Part shown: positions 1 through 8,459 of the stretch, in pieces
How the letters are laid out: every line of letters starts with the position of its first letter
How positions within the stretch are numbered: the first letter of the stretch is position 1
Assembly (NCBI RefSeq): GCF_003634695.1
Contig: NZ_RBWV01000010.1
Location: forward strand, 124,001 to 188,000
DNA from: Motilibacter peucedani
GTDB lineage: Bacteria; Actinomycetota; Actinomycetes; Motilibacterales; Motilibacteraceae
Length of the DNA: 64,000 nucleotides
Direction of reading: 5' to 3'
Program-made: the position numbers and the translations under genes
Notes under the pieces: generated by a model
Told to the model about the DNA's origin: nothing
Database searches by the model: none
Seen by the model: only the letters and a program-made list of their open reading frames with translations

Positions 1-1002
1 CTCGGCGCTGCGTTCCTCGCCCTGCTGGTCGTCCCGCCGCCGCTGGGCGCGTCGGTGTCGGGCCCGGGCCGCGAGCCCTCGGCGGTCGGTTACGGCGGAG
101 GCGTCGTGTCGACCGACGACGAGGCCACGCGCACGGCCCAGGCCGTGCTCGCCGACGGCGGAGGCTCGGTCGACGCCGCCCTCGCGGCCGCGGCCGTCCT
201 CGCGGTGCGCTCGCCCGCGGCCGGCGGACTGGGGGGCGGGTCTGCCGTGCTGCACGTCGACGGGGCGGACGGCAGCATCCGCATGGTCGACGGGTGCTCG
301 CCCGCCGGCGCCTACGCGGCCTGGGCGCTCGCGGCGCGCACGTGGGGGTCCCTGCCGCTCGAGACGCTGCTCGCCGACGCGCGCACCCTGGCTCACGGCG
401 CGCTCGGCCGCACCGTGCGCGACCTCCAGGCCGGTCGACCCACGGCCCTCGCGGCGGCGGAGCCGGCGCGGCCGGTCGTGCGCACGCTGACCGCGCGAGC
501 GGAGGGAGCGTTCCGCGTCGCCGGCGGCGTGGTCGGGACCCGCGGGCACGTGGCGGCCGACGCGTACGTCTCGGTGCTCGTCGCCGACCGTCGCGGCGAC
601 GTCACCGCCGTCGTCAGCTCGATGGGTCGGCGGGGGGGCAGCGGCGAGGCGCTCGGCGGCAGCGGGCTCGTGCTCGGCTCGGCGCTGCCCGGCGCGTGCG
701 GCGACGCGCTCCCGAGCGTCGTCCTGCGCTCGGCGGCTGCACCGCAGCCGGCGAGCGTCGAGCTCGCCGTCGCGGCCACCACGGGTCGCAAGCCGGTGCC
801 GGGAGGCGTCGACGCGCTCGCCGGGCAGCGTGAGGTGCTGCGCGACCGCGTCCTGCGCGGTGCTCCCCTGGACGCGGTACTGCGCGCCCAGCCGGCTGCC
901 GTGCTCGCGGTGGAGCTCGACCCCGACGGCCAGGTGCACGCGGCTGCCGACGGCCGGCGCGGCGGCAGCGCCGCGGTGGTGCACGGCTCGGGGACGCCCT
1001 GA
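1..1002 (+). CDS. Gamma-glutamyltransferase-like secreted protein, 5' end outside window
   Basis: The open frame is already running at base 1, so the start lies upstream. The first ~18 codons read as a hydrophobic stretch (LGAAFLALLVVPPPLGASV) that looks like the end of a signal peptide, suggesting export. The following part (GGVVSTDDEATRTAQ, then GGGSVDAALAAAAVL and GGLGGGS) matches the start of the gamma-glutamyltranspeptidase fold, where a GG-N/S-VDAA block and a GGGG loop are typical. The visible protein is only ~333 residues against ~550 for a normal Ggt. At the place where the nucleophile motif T-T-H-x-S-V is expected I read A-D-A-Y-V-S-V, so the catalytic Thr seems to be absent. Either it is a degenerate paralogue or it uses the fold for something else. 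It ends 22 nt before dapF. Confidence 0.55.
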   Translation, partial: LGAAFLALLVVPPPLGASVSGPGREPSAVGYGGGVVSTDDEATRTAQAVLADGGGSVDAALAAAAVLAVRSPAAGGLGGGSAVLHVDGADGSIRMVDGCSPAGAYAAWALAARTWGSLPLETLLADARTLAHGALGRTVRDLQAGRPTALAAAEPARPVVRTLTARAEGAFRVAGGVVGTRGHVAADAYVSVLVADRRGDVTAVVSSMGRRGGSGEALGGSGLVLGSALPGACGDALPSVVLRSAAAPQPASVELAVAATTGRKPVPGGVDALAGQREVLRDRVLRGAPLDAVLRAQPAAVLAVELDPDGQVHAAADGRRGGSAAVVHGSGTP

Positions 1003-1024
1003 CCCGTCGGGCAGACTGGGTCCC

Positions 1025-1861
1025 ATGCGCGTCGTCAAGGGCCATGGCACCAGGAACGACTTCGTGCTGGTCCCTGACCGGGACGGGTCCCTCGAGATCG
1101 CCCCGGAGCTGGTCGTCGCGCTGTGCGACCGTCGTGCCGGCGTCGGCGCCGACGGCCTGGTCCGCGTCGTCCCCACCGACCTGGCGCCCGAGGTGGCAGA
1201 CCAGGCGGGCGAGGCCGAGTGGTTCATGGACTACCGCAACGCCGACGGCAGTGTCGCCGAGATGTGCGGCAACGGCGTACGCGTCTTCGCCCGCTTCCTC
1301 GCCCAGCACGGGTGGGTCGACCCCAGCCGCCCGCTGTCGGTGGCGACGCGGGGCGGGGTGCGCAGCGTACGGTTCGAGCCCGACGGCCGGGTCACCGTCA
1401 GCATGGGCAGCGCCGAGCTCCTGCCCGACCCGGTGCAGGTGTCGACGCCGACCGGCTCGTGGTCGGGGACGGGCCTGCACCTGCCCAACCCGCACGCCGT
1501 CGTCCTCGTCGACGACCCGCAGGACGCCGGTGAGCTGGCGCAGCCGCCGGTCGTGACGCCCGCCGAGAGCTTCCCGCACGGGGTCAACGTCGAGTTCGTC
1601 GCCGTTCGCGGGCCGGCGCACGTCGCCATGCGGGTGCACGAGCGCGGGGTCGGTGAGACGGCGTCGTGCGGTACGGGTGTGGCCGCCGCCGCGGTCGTCG
1701 CCGCCCGCGCCGCGGGGCCGGGAGCGCCCGACCGCTGGACGGTCGACGTGCCCGGCGGCCGGCTCTCGGTCCTGCTGCGGGCCGACGGCGAGGTGGAGCT
1801 GACCGGTCCGGCGGTGCTGGTCGCCGAGCTGGACGTGGACGTGGTGGCGCTCGGGCGCTGA
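1025..1861 (+). CDS. dapF: Diaminopimelate epimerase DapF
   Basis: Converts LL-2,6-diaminopimelate to the meso form for peptidoglycan and lysine synthesis, in the cytosol. The start is the ATG at 1025, giving 278 residues, the usual DapF length; the longer open frame upstream overlaps the preceding gene and has no family similarity. Both catalytic cysteines are present: C81 in EMCGNGVR and C215 in ETASCGTGV. The N-terminal block KGHGTRNDFV, the GADG loop and the NPHAVV segment are also family signatures. It lies just before hflX, an order common in actinobacteria, but a ~100-bp gap separates them, so hflX may have its own promoter. Confidence 0.95.
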   Translation: MRVVKGHGTRNDFVLVPDRDGSLEIAPELVVALCDRRAGVGADGLVRVVPTDLAPEVADQAGEAEWFMDYRNADGSVAEMCGNGVRVFARFLAQHGWVDPSRPLSVATRGGVRSVRFEPDGRVTVSMGSAELLPDPVQVSTPTGSWSGTGLHLPNPHAVVLVDDPQDAGELAQPPVVTPAESFPHGVNVEFVAVRGPAHVAMRVHERGVGETASCGTGVAAAAVVAARAAGPGAPDRWTVDVPGGRLSVLLRADGEVELTGPAVLVAELDVDVVALGR

Positions 1862-1963
1862 CCCCGACGAGCCTGGGGCGGGCGGTATTCGCATGACGAT
1901 GTCGGTGCCGCGTGCGACCCTGGCGGGGAAGCATCCCCTGCACTGGAGCGTTGACACCGTCGT

Positions 1964-3454
1964 ATGACGAACCCAGCAGTGGCCTCCGAGGCCGACATCG
2001 ACACCCGCTACGCCGCAGCCCTCGACGAGGACGCCGCCCCGGGTGCTCCCTACGAGACCGACGACCAGCTCGACGGCTACGACGGCGACCAGCTGGACCT
2101 CTCCGACCGCCAGGCCCTGCGCCGAGTCGTCGGGCTCAGCACCGAGCTCGAGGACGTCACCGAGGTCGAGTACCGCCAGCTCCGCCTGGAGCGGGTCGTG
2201 CTCGTCGGCGTGTGGACCGAGGGCACGGTGCAGGACGCCGAGACCAGCATGGCCGAGCTGGCCGCGCTGGCCGAGACGGCCGGCTCCGAGGTGCTCGACG
2301 CGCTGATGCAGCGCCGCGACAAGCCGGACGCCGCCACGTTCATCGGCTCGGGCAAGGCCAACGAGCTGCGCGAGGTGGTCATCGCGACCGGAGCCGACAC
2401 CGTCGTGGTCGACGGCGAGCTGACCCCCGGCCAGCTCATCGCGCTCGAGAAGGCGGTCAAGGTCAAGGTCATCGACCGCACCGCCCTGATCCTCGACATC
2501 TTCGCCCAGCACGCGAAGAGCCGTGAGGGCAAGGCGCAGGTCTCGCTGGCGCAGATGCAGTACATGCTGCCGCGGCTGCGAGGCTGGGGCGAGTCGATGT
2601 CGCGCCAGGCCGGTGGCCGCGTCGCCGGCGGTGGCGGCATCGGCACCCGTGGTCCCGGTGAGACCAAGATCGAGACCGACCGCCGGCGCATCCGCGGCGC
2701 CATGGCCAAGCTGCGCCGCGAGATCAAGGAGATGGGCACCGCCCGCGACACGCAGCGCTCGCAGCGCCGCTACAAGGGCGTGCCCGCCGTCGCGATCGCC
2801 GGCTACACCAACGCCGGCAAGTCGAGCCTGCTCAACCGGCTCACGGGCGCCGGGGTCCTGGTGGAGAACGCGCTGTTCGCCACGCTCGACCCGACCGTCC
2901 GCAAGGCCGAGGCGAGCGACGGGCGGCCCTACACGATCGCCGACACCGTCGGGTTCGTGCGCCACCTGCCCCACCAGCTGGTCGAGGCGTTCCGCTCGAC
3001 GCTCGAGGAGGTCAAGGACGCCGACCTCGTGCTCCACGTGGTCGACGGCTCGCACCCCCACCCCGAGCTGCAGCTGAGCACGGTCCGCCAGGTGCTCTGC
3101 GAGGTCGGCGCCAAGGACGTCCGCGAGATCGTCGTGGTCAACAAGGCCGACGCGGCCGACCCGGCCGTGCTCGACCGCCTGGTCCGCAACGAGCCGAGCG
3201 CGGTCGTCGTCTCGGCCCGCACCGGCGAGGGGCTCGACGAGCTGCGCTCGGCCCTCGAGGCCGCGCTGCCGCACCCCGACGTCGAGGTCGAGGTCGTCGT
3301 GCCCTACGACCGGGGCGGCCTCGTCGCCCGCGTCCACTCGGCCGGCGAGGTGCTGGTGGAGGAGCACCTCGGTGAAGGCACCCGGCTCGTCGCCCGGGTC
3401 GGCGCTGCGCTGGCCCACGAGCTCAACGCCTACGCGGTCGTGCCGACGGCCTGA
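1964..3454 (+). CDS. hflX: GTPase HflX
   Basis: Ribosome-associated GTPase that splits or rescues stalled 70S particles under stress. The protein has 496 residues. It has the HflX N-terminal domain, then a Gly-rich connector (GGRVAGGGGIGTRGPGETKIE) before a G domain: G1 GYTNAGKSS, G3 DTVGF, G4 NKAD. The Asp/Glu-rich first ~60 residues are an N-terminal extension typical of actinobacterial HflX. The ATG at 1964 is the first in frame. A strong hairpin follows the stop. Confidence 0.93.
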   Translation: MTNPAVASEADIDTRYAAALDEDAAPGAPYETDDQLDGYDGDQLDLSDRQALRRVVGLSTELEDVTEVEYRQLRLERVVLVGVWTEGTVQDAETSMAELAALAETAGSEVLDALMQRRDKPDAATFIGSGKANELREVVIATGADTVVVDGELTPGQLIALEKAVKVKVIDRTALILDIFAQHAKSREGKAQVSLAQMQYMLPRLRGWGESMSRQAGGRVAGGGGIGTRGPGETKIETDRRRIRGAMAKLRREIKEMGTARDTQRSQRRYKGVPAVAIAGYTNAGKSSLLNRLTGAGVLVENALFATLDPTVRKAEASDGRPYTIADTVGFVRHLPHQLVEAFRSTLEEVKDADLVLHVVDGSHPHPELQLSTVRQVLCEVGAKDVREIVVVNKADAADPAVLDRLVRNEPSAVVVSARTGEGLDELRSALEAALPHPDVEVEVVVPYDRGGLVARVHSAGEVLVEEHLGEGTRLVARVGAALAHELNAYAVVPTA

Positions 3455-3470
3455 CCCTCCGAGGCGCCCG

Positions 3471-3506
3471 ACGCGCGCTCCACGACTGCAGTCGTGGGGC
3501 GCGCGT
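3471..3506. terminator. Near-perfect 18-bp-arm hairpin after hflX
   Basis: Two 18-base arms meet with no loop bases and differ at one position, so a very stable hairpin can form 16 nt after the hflX stop. There is no run of T after it, as is usual in high-GC actinobacteria. The most likely role is termination of hflX transcripts. Confidence 0.7.
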
Positions 3507-3576
3507 CCGTGCGTGCGGGACGAGAAAAGGTGGTGCGGCGGTCCCCACGGCGTCGGATGTGTGTGACGCTTGGAGC

Positions 3577-3807
3577 ATGACAACCCGTCGCACCACCACC
3601 CGGCGCGTCCTCGCCGGAAGCCCGTTCAACCAGCCGGAGCAGCCCGCCGCCCCGGTGGAGACCTACGAGGTCGACGACCGCGTCTGCCACGACCGGCACG
3701 GCCTCGGGCGGGTCGTCGCTGTCGAGCCGGGCAACATCGTGCTCGTCGACTTCAACAACACGATGCAGCGCGTCGCGGCCGACAGCCCGAAGTTCAGCAA
3801 GCTCTAG
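3577..3807 (+). CDS. Small KOW/CarD-like protein of unknown function
   Basis: Encodes 76 residues starting at the ATG at 3577; an in-frame ATG at 3559 would add six residues. The first ~30 residues are basic and Thr/Arg-rich. The rest (YEVDDRVCHDRHGLGRVVAVE, then IVLVDF) resembles the small beta-barrel of KOW/Tudor or the RNA-polymerase-interacting N-terminus of CarD, where a V-x-D-R-V-x-H-x-x-H/Y-G-x-G pattern is typical. It stands alone between two hairpins downstream of hflX. Function is not established; a nucleic-acid or polymerase-binding role is inference. Confidence 0.75.
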   Translation: MTTRRTTTRRVLAGSPFNQPEQPAAPVETYEVDDRVCHDRHGLGRVVAVEPGNIVLVDFNNTMQRVAADSPKFSKL

Positions 3808-3815
3808 CCCGCCCC

Positions 3816-3849
3816 GGCGCGGCCGCCTCGACGGGGGAGCGGCCGCGCC
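3816..3849. terminator. Hairpin between convergent genes
   Basis: Perfect 11-base arms (GGCGCGGCCGC and its complement) with a 12-base loop lie between the stops of the small CarD-like gene and the minus-strand SDR gene. It probably serves both directions. Confidence 0.65.
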
Positions 3850-3865
3850 CGGTCGGCGCCTGGCG

Positions 3866-4618
3866 TCAGTAGGTCGCCCGGCCGCCGGACAGGTCGAACG
3901 TGAACCCCGTGGTGAAGCTGCACGCCGGTGACGCCATCCAGGCCAGCAGCTCTGCTGCCTCCTGCATCGTCCCGAAGCGGCCCATCGGGATCTTGGCCGC
4001 CATGTAGGCGAGCGTCTCGGCCGGCTGGTCGTCCAGGAACGGCGTCTGGATGACGGCGGGAGCCAGCGCGTTGACCGTGATCCCGTCCAGCGCGTACTCC
4101 TTGCCCTGCGCCTTCACCATCCCGATGAGCCCCGCCTTGGTCGTGGAGTAGCCGATCATGCCGGGATTGCCCTCCTTGCCCGCGATCGAGGCGACGTGGG
4201 CGATGCGGCCGTAGCCGTGCGGCAGCATGTGCCGGACCGCCTCCTGCGACACGACGTACGCGCCGCGCAGGTTCACCGCGTAGGTGCGGTCGAGCTCGGC
4301 GACGTCGACCTCGTGGCTGCGCCGCCCCTGCGGCCCGGTGATGCCGGCGGTGTTGACGACGGCGTGCAGCTGGCCCCGCTCGGCGGCGGCTCGGGCGAAG
4401 GCGTCGACGACCGTCGCCGGCTCGGTGACGTCGGCGATGAGGGCGCTGGCCGAGCCGCCCGCGTCGCGGGCCTGGGCCACGGTGTCCGCGACCTGCTCCA
4501 GCCGGTCGACGCACACGACGTGGGCGCCGCGCTCGGCGAGCAGCAGCGCGGTGGCCCGACCGATGCCCGACCCGGCGCCGACCACGACAGCGGTCTGCCC
4601 CTCGACGCTGGTGGTCAC
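3866..4618 (-). CDS. SDR-family oxidoreductase
   Basis: NAD(P)-dependent short-chain dehydrogenase of 250 residues. The start is the GTG at 4618, preceded by AAGGAG at a 7-nt spacing; the open frame extends ~100 codons further upstream but that part has no SDR similarity. Visible motifs are the Rossmann GAGSGIGRA near the N-terminus, the structural NTAG element, and the catalytic Ser with YSTTK. The C-terminal segment (F-T-T-G-F-T-F-D-L-S-G-G) resembles FabG-like and sugar/steroid dehydrogenases. Substrate cannot be told. It is divergent from the helicase gene and transcribed alone. Confidence 0.85.
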   Translation of the reverse strand: MTTSVEGQTAVVVGAGSGIGRATALLLAERGAHVVCVDRLEQVADTVAQARDAGGSASALIADVTEPATVVDAFARAAAERGQLHAVVNTAGITGPQGRRSHEVDVAELDRTYAVNLRGAYVVSQEAVRHMLPHGYGRIAHVASIAGKEGNPGMIGYSTTKAGLIGMVKAQGKEYALDGITVNALAPAVIQTPFLDDQPAETLAYMAAKIPMGRFGTMQEAAELLAWMASPACSFTTGFTFDLSGGRATY

Positions 4619-4742
4619 GGGCGGCTCCTTCGGCGGTGACGGTGCCGCGGAAGGTGCCACACCTGCTCGGAGGCGGTCAAGGCCCGGTGCGCTGTGGACG
4701 ACGGGCTCGGGCCGGCCGGCGCAGCGTCTAGGCTCGTACGTC

Positions 4743-6776
4743 GTGGCTGAGGCATCGTCGACGCGTCCTGCCGCCGGGGTCCGCGAGACCCTCGCGGCGG
4801 CCGTCGCTGCGCTCGGCGGGGCCGAGCGCCCGGGCCAGGTCCGCATGGCCGAGGCGGTCGCCGACGCGATGGAGACCGGCGAGCACCTGCTCGTGCAGGC
4901 AGGCACCGGCACCGGCAAGTCCCTGGCCTACCTCGTCCCTTCGCTCCTGCACGCCTCGGCGGGGGAGGGCCCGGTCGTCGTGGCCACGGCCACGATCGCG
5001 CTGCAAGCGCAGATCGTCGACCGCGACCTGCCCCGCCTGGTCGACGCGGTCGCGCCGGTGCTGGGCCGCACCCCGAGCTACGCCATCCTCAAGGGCCGCA
5101 GCAACTACGCGTGCAAGGCCAGGATCGCGGGCGCGGTGCCCGACGACGACCCGCAGGCGCTGTTCTCCGCTCCGTCGACACCGCTGGGGCGCGAGGTCAC
5201 CCGGGCGCGGGAGTGGGCCGAGCAGACCGACAGCGGCGACCGCGACGAGCTGGTGCCCTCGGTGTCGCCGCGCGCCTGGCGACAGATCAGCGTGTCGGCC
5301 CGCGAGTGCGTCGGCGCCCAGAAGTGCTCCTTCGGAGAGGAGTGCTTCGCCGAGCGGGCGCGGGGGCGTGCCGCCCAGGCAGACGTCGTCGTCACCAACC
5401 ACGCCCTGCTCGCCATCGACGCGATGGAGAGCTTCGAGGTGCTTCCCCAGCACGACGTGTGCGTGATCGACGAGGCCCACGAGCTGGTCGACCGCGTCAC
5501 CGGAGTGGCGACCGACGAGCTCACCGCAGGCATGGTCGAGCGCGCGGCACAGCGTGCGGGCCGGCTGGTCGACGACGGCGTGGACGACCTGATGGACGCC
5601 GCGCGCGAGCTCGGTGACGCGCTCGACGCGTGCCCGCCCGGGCGCTTCGGGGCCTCGCTGCCCGAGCAGCTGGCCGACGCCCTGGTGCTGGTGCGCGACG
5701 CGGCGCGCAGCTGCTCCTCGGGGCTGGCCAAGGCGAAGGACGCCGACGACGGCGCGCGCCGCATGGCCCGGGCGCTGGTCGACACGGCGTTCGAGGTGTC
5801 CGAGCGGGTGCTCGGCGGCAGCGCGCACGACGTCTGCTGGGTGACGGTGACCGAGCGGGGGCCCATGCCCGGGCGCAGCCTGCACGTCGCCCCTCTGTCG
5901 GTCGCCGGGCTGCTGCGCGAGCGGCTATTCGCCGAGAAGACCGTCATCTGCACGTCCGCGACGCTCGAGCTCGGCGGCTCGTTCGACCTCGTGGCCCGCG
6001 GCCTGGGGCTCGGTGCCCGGAGCACCGATGGCGAGCAGGTGCCCGGTACGTCGTGGTCGGGCCTCGACGTCGGCACCCCCTTCGACGCGGCGCGCCAGGG
6101 GATCCTCTACACCGCTGCGCACCTGCCGCCGCCTGGGCGCGACGCCATGCCGCCCGAGGTGCTCGCCGAGCTCGGCGACCTCGTGCGGGCCGCGGGAGGG
6201 CGCACGCTCGGGCTCTTCTCCTCGATGCGCGCCGCGCGGGAGGCCGCCGAGGTGCTGCGCGAGCAGCTCGACCTGCCGATCCTGCTCCAGGGCGACGAGT
6301 CGACCCCCGAGCTGGTGCGGATGTTCGCGGGTGACGCGGCGACCTGCCTGTTCGGGACGATGTCGCTCTGGCAGGGCGTCGACGTGCCGGGCTCTGCCCT
6401 GCAGCTCGTGGTCATCGACCGCATACCCTTCCCGCGGCCCGACGACCCGCTGATGGCGGCCCGCAAGGACGCGGCCGGCCCGGCGGGCTTCCGCACGGTC
6501 TACGCGGCGCACGCGGCGCTGCGCCTGGCGCAGGGCGCGGGACGCCTGCTGCGGCGCGTCGACGACCGCGGCGTCGTGGCGGTGCTCGACCCGCGGTTGG
6601 CCACCGCTGCGTACTCCCCGTTCCTGCGGGCGTCGCTGCCTCCGTTCTGGACGACGCGCAGCAAGGACGCCGCGCTGGCAGCGCTGCGTCGCATCGACGA
6701 GGCCGCCCCGCCGCCGCTGCCCGTACGCCTCCCGCCGCCGCGTGCGGGAGCCGCCTCAGCAGCCGCTCCGGCATGA
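4743..6776 (+). CDS. XPD/DinG-type superfamily 2 DNA helicase with Fe-S cluster motif
   Basis: ATP-dependent 5'-3' DNA helicase of the DinG/YoaA/XPD group, 677 residues from the GTG at 4743. Walker A is AGTGTGKS (residues 53-60) and the DEAH box is VIDEAHEL near residue 241. Between them four cysteines (YACKAR, then ECVGAQKCSFGEECF) match the [4Fe-4S] cluster seen in XPD-like enzymes. The C-terminal helicase part includes a Q-G-V-D-V-P-G and Q-G-x-G-R-L-L-R segment. Its stop overlaps the ligase start by 4 nt (ATGA), so the two are translationally coupled. A role in unwinding repair intermediates is inferred. Confidence 0.9.
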   Translation: MAEASSTRPAAGVRETLAAAVAALGGAERPGQVRMAEAVADAMETGEHLLVQAGTGTGKSLAYLVPSLLHASAGEGPVVVATATIALQAQIVDRDLPRLVDAVAPVLGRTPSYAILKGRSNYACKARIAGAVPDDDPQALFSAPSTPLGREVTRAREWAEQTDSGDRDELVPSVSPRAWRQISVSARECVGAQKCSFGEECFAERARGRAAQADVVVTNHALLAIDAMESFEVLPQHDVCVIDEAHELVDRVTGVATDELTAGMVERAAQRAGRLVDDGVDDLMDAARELGDALDACPPGRFGASLPEQLADALVLVRDAARSCSSGLAKAKDADDGARRMARALVDTAFEVSERVLGGSAHDVCWVTVTERGPMPGRSLHVAPLSVAGLLRERLFAEKTVICTSATLELGGSFDLVARGLGLGARSTDGEQVPGTSWSGLDVGTPFDAARQGILYTAAHLPPPGRDAMPPEVLAELGDLVRAAGGRTLGLFSSMRAAREAAEVLREQLDLPILLQGDESTPELVRMFAGDAATCLFGTMSLWQGVDVPGSALQLVVIDRIPFPRPDDPLMAARKDAAGPAGFRTVYAAHAALRLAQGAGRLLRRVDDRGVVAVLDPRLATAAYSPFLRASLPPFWTTRSKDAALAALRRIDEAAPPPLPVRLPPPRAGAASAAAPA

Positions 6777-7747
6777 CGCCTGAGCGCATCCGGCCGATGC
6801 TCGCCTCGCCGGGACGGCTGCCGAGCCCCGCTGACGACGCGCAGTGGGGCTACGAGATGAAGTGGGACGGCGTACGCGCCATCGTCTACGCCGGTGCCGG
6901 CCGCCTCTCGGTGCTCTCGCGCAACGACCTCGAGGTCTCGGGCGCCTACCCGGAGCTCGCCGGCCTCGCGTCGCTGCCCGATCAGGTCGTCCTCGACGGC
7001 GAGATCGTGGGCTTCGACGCGGCGGGCACGGTGTCCTTCGCCGCGCTGCAGCAGCGGATGCACGTACGCGGTGCCGCCGCCGTCCGCGCCGCGGCGGCCA
7101 AGGTGCCGGTGTCGCTGCTCGTCTTCGACCTGCTCGTACGCGGTGGCGAGTCGCTGCTCGACCTGCCCTACGCCGAGCGCCGCCGGCGCCTCGAGGACCT
7201 CGAGCTGCGCAGCGGCCACTGGGACGTGCCGCCGGCGCTCGACGGGCTCACGGGGGAGCAGGCGCTCGAGATCTCGCGGGCGCAGGAGCTCGAGGGCGTG
7301 ATGGCCAAGCGGCTGAGCTCGGTCTACGAGCCGGGGCGGCGGTCGGCGGACTGGGTCAAGGTCAAGAACTTCGCCACCCAGGAGGTCGTCATCGGCGGGT
7401 GGAAAGCTGGGTCCGGGCGTCGCACGGGCATGATCGGCTCGCTGCTGCTGGGCGTGCACGACGCCGACGGCCGCCTGCTCTACGTCGGCAACGTGGGCAC
7501 CGGGTTCACCGGAGCCGTGCTCGACCAGCTTCTCTCGGTGCTGCGACCCCTCGTGGTGGCGCGGCCAGCCTTCGGCGAGCAGCTGCCGACCGCCGCGGTG
7601 CGCGACGTCACGTGGGTGCGGCCCGAGCTCGTCGGCGAGGTCGAGTTCGGCAACTGGACGCCGGACCATCGGCTGCGCCACCCGTCGTGGCGAGGGCTGC
7701 GGCCGGACAAGGCGCCCGCGCAGGTACGCGTCGAGGCGCAGGGCTGA
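6773..7747 (+). CDS. ATP-dependent DNA ligase (LigC/LigD ligase-domain type)
   Basis: Joins DNA nicks using ATP. The catalytic lysine motif is EMKWDGVR (Lys30), followed by a DGEI motif and V-M-A-K-R and WVKVKN motifs, which are the standard nucleotidyltransferase motifs III-V. The C-terminal OB-fold ends the protein. At 324 residues it matches stand-alone LigC enzymes rather than full LigD with polymerase and nuclease domains. No Ku gene lies near. It overlaps the helicase gene by 4 nt, which suggests the two act on the same repair intermediate. Confidence 0.9.
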   Translation: MTPERIRPMLASPGRLPSPADDAQWGYEMKWDGVRAIVYAGAGRLSVLSRNDLEVSGAYPELAGLASLPDQVVLDGEIVGFDAAGTVSFAALQQRMHVRGAAAVRAAAAKVPVSLLVFDLLVRGGESLLDLPYAERRRRLEDLELRSGHWDVPPALDGLTGEQALEISRAQELEGVMAKRLSSVYEPGRRSADWVKVKNFATQEVVIGGWKAGSGRRTGMIGSLLLGVHDADGRLLYVGNVGTGFTGAVLDQLLSVLRPLVVARPAFGEQLPTAAVRDVTWVRPELVGEVEFGNWTPDHRLRHPSWRGLRPDKAPAQVRVEAQG

Positions 7748-7865
7748 CCCGCCGCTCACCGTCATGCGCGTTCCGTGAGCCGCTTGCGCCGGACGGGTCC
7801 GAGTTCGTCACACCTTGTGGAAAACCGGAGTCGCGGTCCGCGAGGACTTCCTAGAGTCGACGCCC

Positions 7866-8459
7866 ATGTGCATCGAACGGACGGTACGCCGTGGCGCCCT
7901 CGCGCTGATGGTCCTCGCGCTCGTGGGTGGGCTGAGCGGCTGTGGAGGGGGCAGTACGGCTGGAGCCGGTGCGTCAACCGGTCCGGCTACTGCGGTGGCG
8001 TCAGCTCCGGTCGCGCCTAGTGCTACGCCGACGCCGACTCCGACGGTTGCGCCCGCGGGCGAGAAGAACACTGTGGCTTCTGCTGAGCGCGCCGTTCGTC
8101 ACTACATCGCGGTCGTGAACAATGCGTACAAGACGGGCGACATCGACGAAGTCCGCGCATTAAGCGCCTCTTCTTGCAAGACGTGCGCTCGCTACATCAG
8201 CAGCATCCGCGCGATCTACGCCGCAGAGGAGACTGTGCTGCGCGGAACCACCACGATCAAAAAGGTCATTGCCAGTGGTGAGACGGCGCCGGGTGTCCGG
8301 CAGGTCGTTGTCGACTACTCGGCGAGCGGGCTCGTACTGCGGAAGCCCGATGGCAGTGTCAAGATTGTGGAGCCTGCGTCGCAGGGGGACGTCAACCGAT
8401 ACGACCTCATCTTTCGCGACGGTGCCTGGCAAGTATTGCGCGTGGTGATCCTCAAGTGA
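7866..8459 (+). CDS. DUF6318-type lipoprotein
   Basis: Exported lipoprotein of 197 residues. The lipobox is GGLSGC near residue 26, followed by a low-complexity Ser/Thr/Pro/Ala linker (TPTPTPT) and a folded domain with the pattern A-x-R-x-Y-I-x-x-x-N-x-A-Y-K-T-G-D and a C-x-x-C pair (SSCKTCARYI). This arrangement is that of the actinobacterial DUF6318 family, function unknown. Codon use is less GC-biased than in its neighbours. Its stop overlaps the GTG of the next gene by 4 nt. Confidence 0.75.
   Translation: MCIERTVRRGALALMVLALVGGLSGCGGGSTAGAGASTGPATAVASAPVAPSATPTPTPTVAPAGEKNTVASAERAVRHYIAVVNNAYKTGDIDEVRALSASSCKTCARYISSIRAIYAAEETVLRGTTTIKKVIASGETAPGVRQVVVDYSASGLVLRKPDGSVKIVEPASQGDVNRYDLIFRDGAWQVLRVVILK

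Noticed and set aside
614-3583. Long minus-strand open frame opposite dapF and hflX
   Set aside because: It is the antisense shadow of real genes in very GC-rich DNA; its composition is unlike a folded protein and it has no motif.
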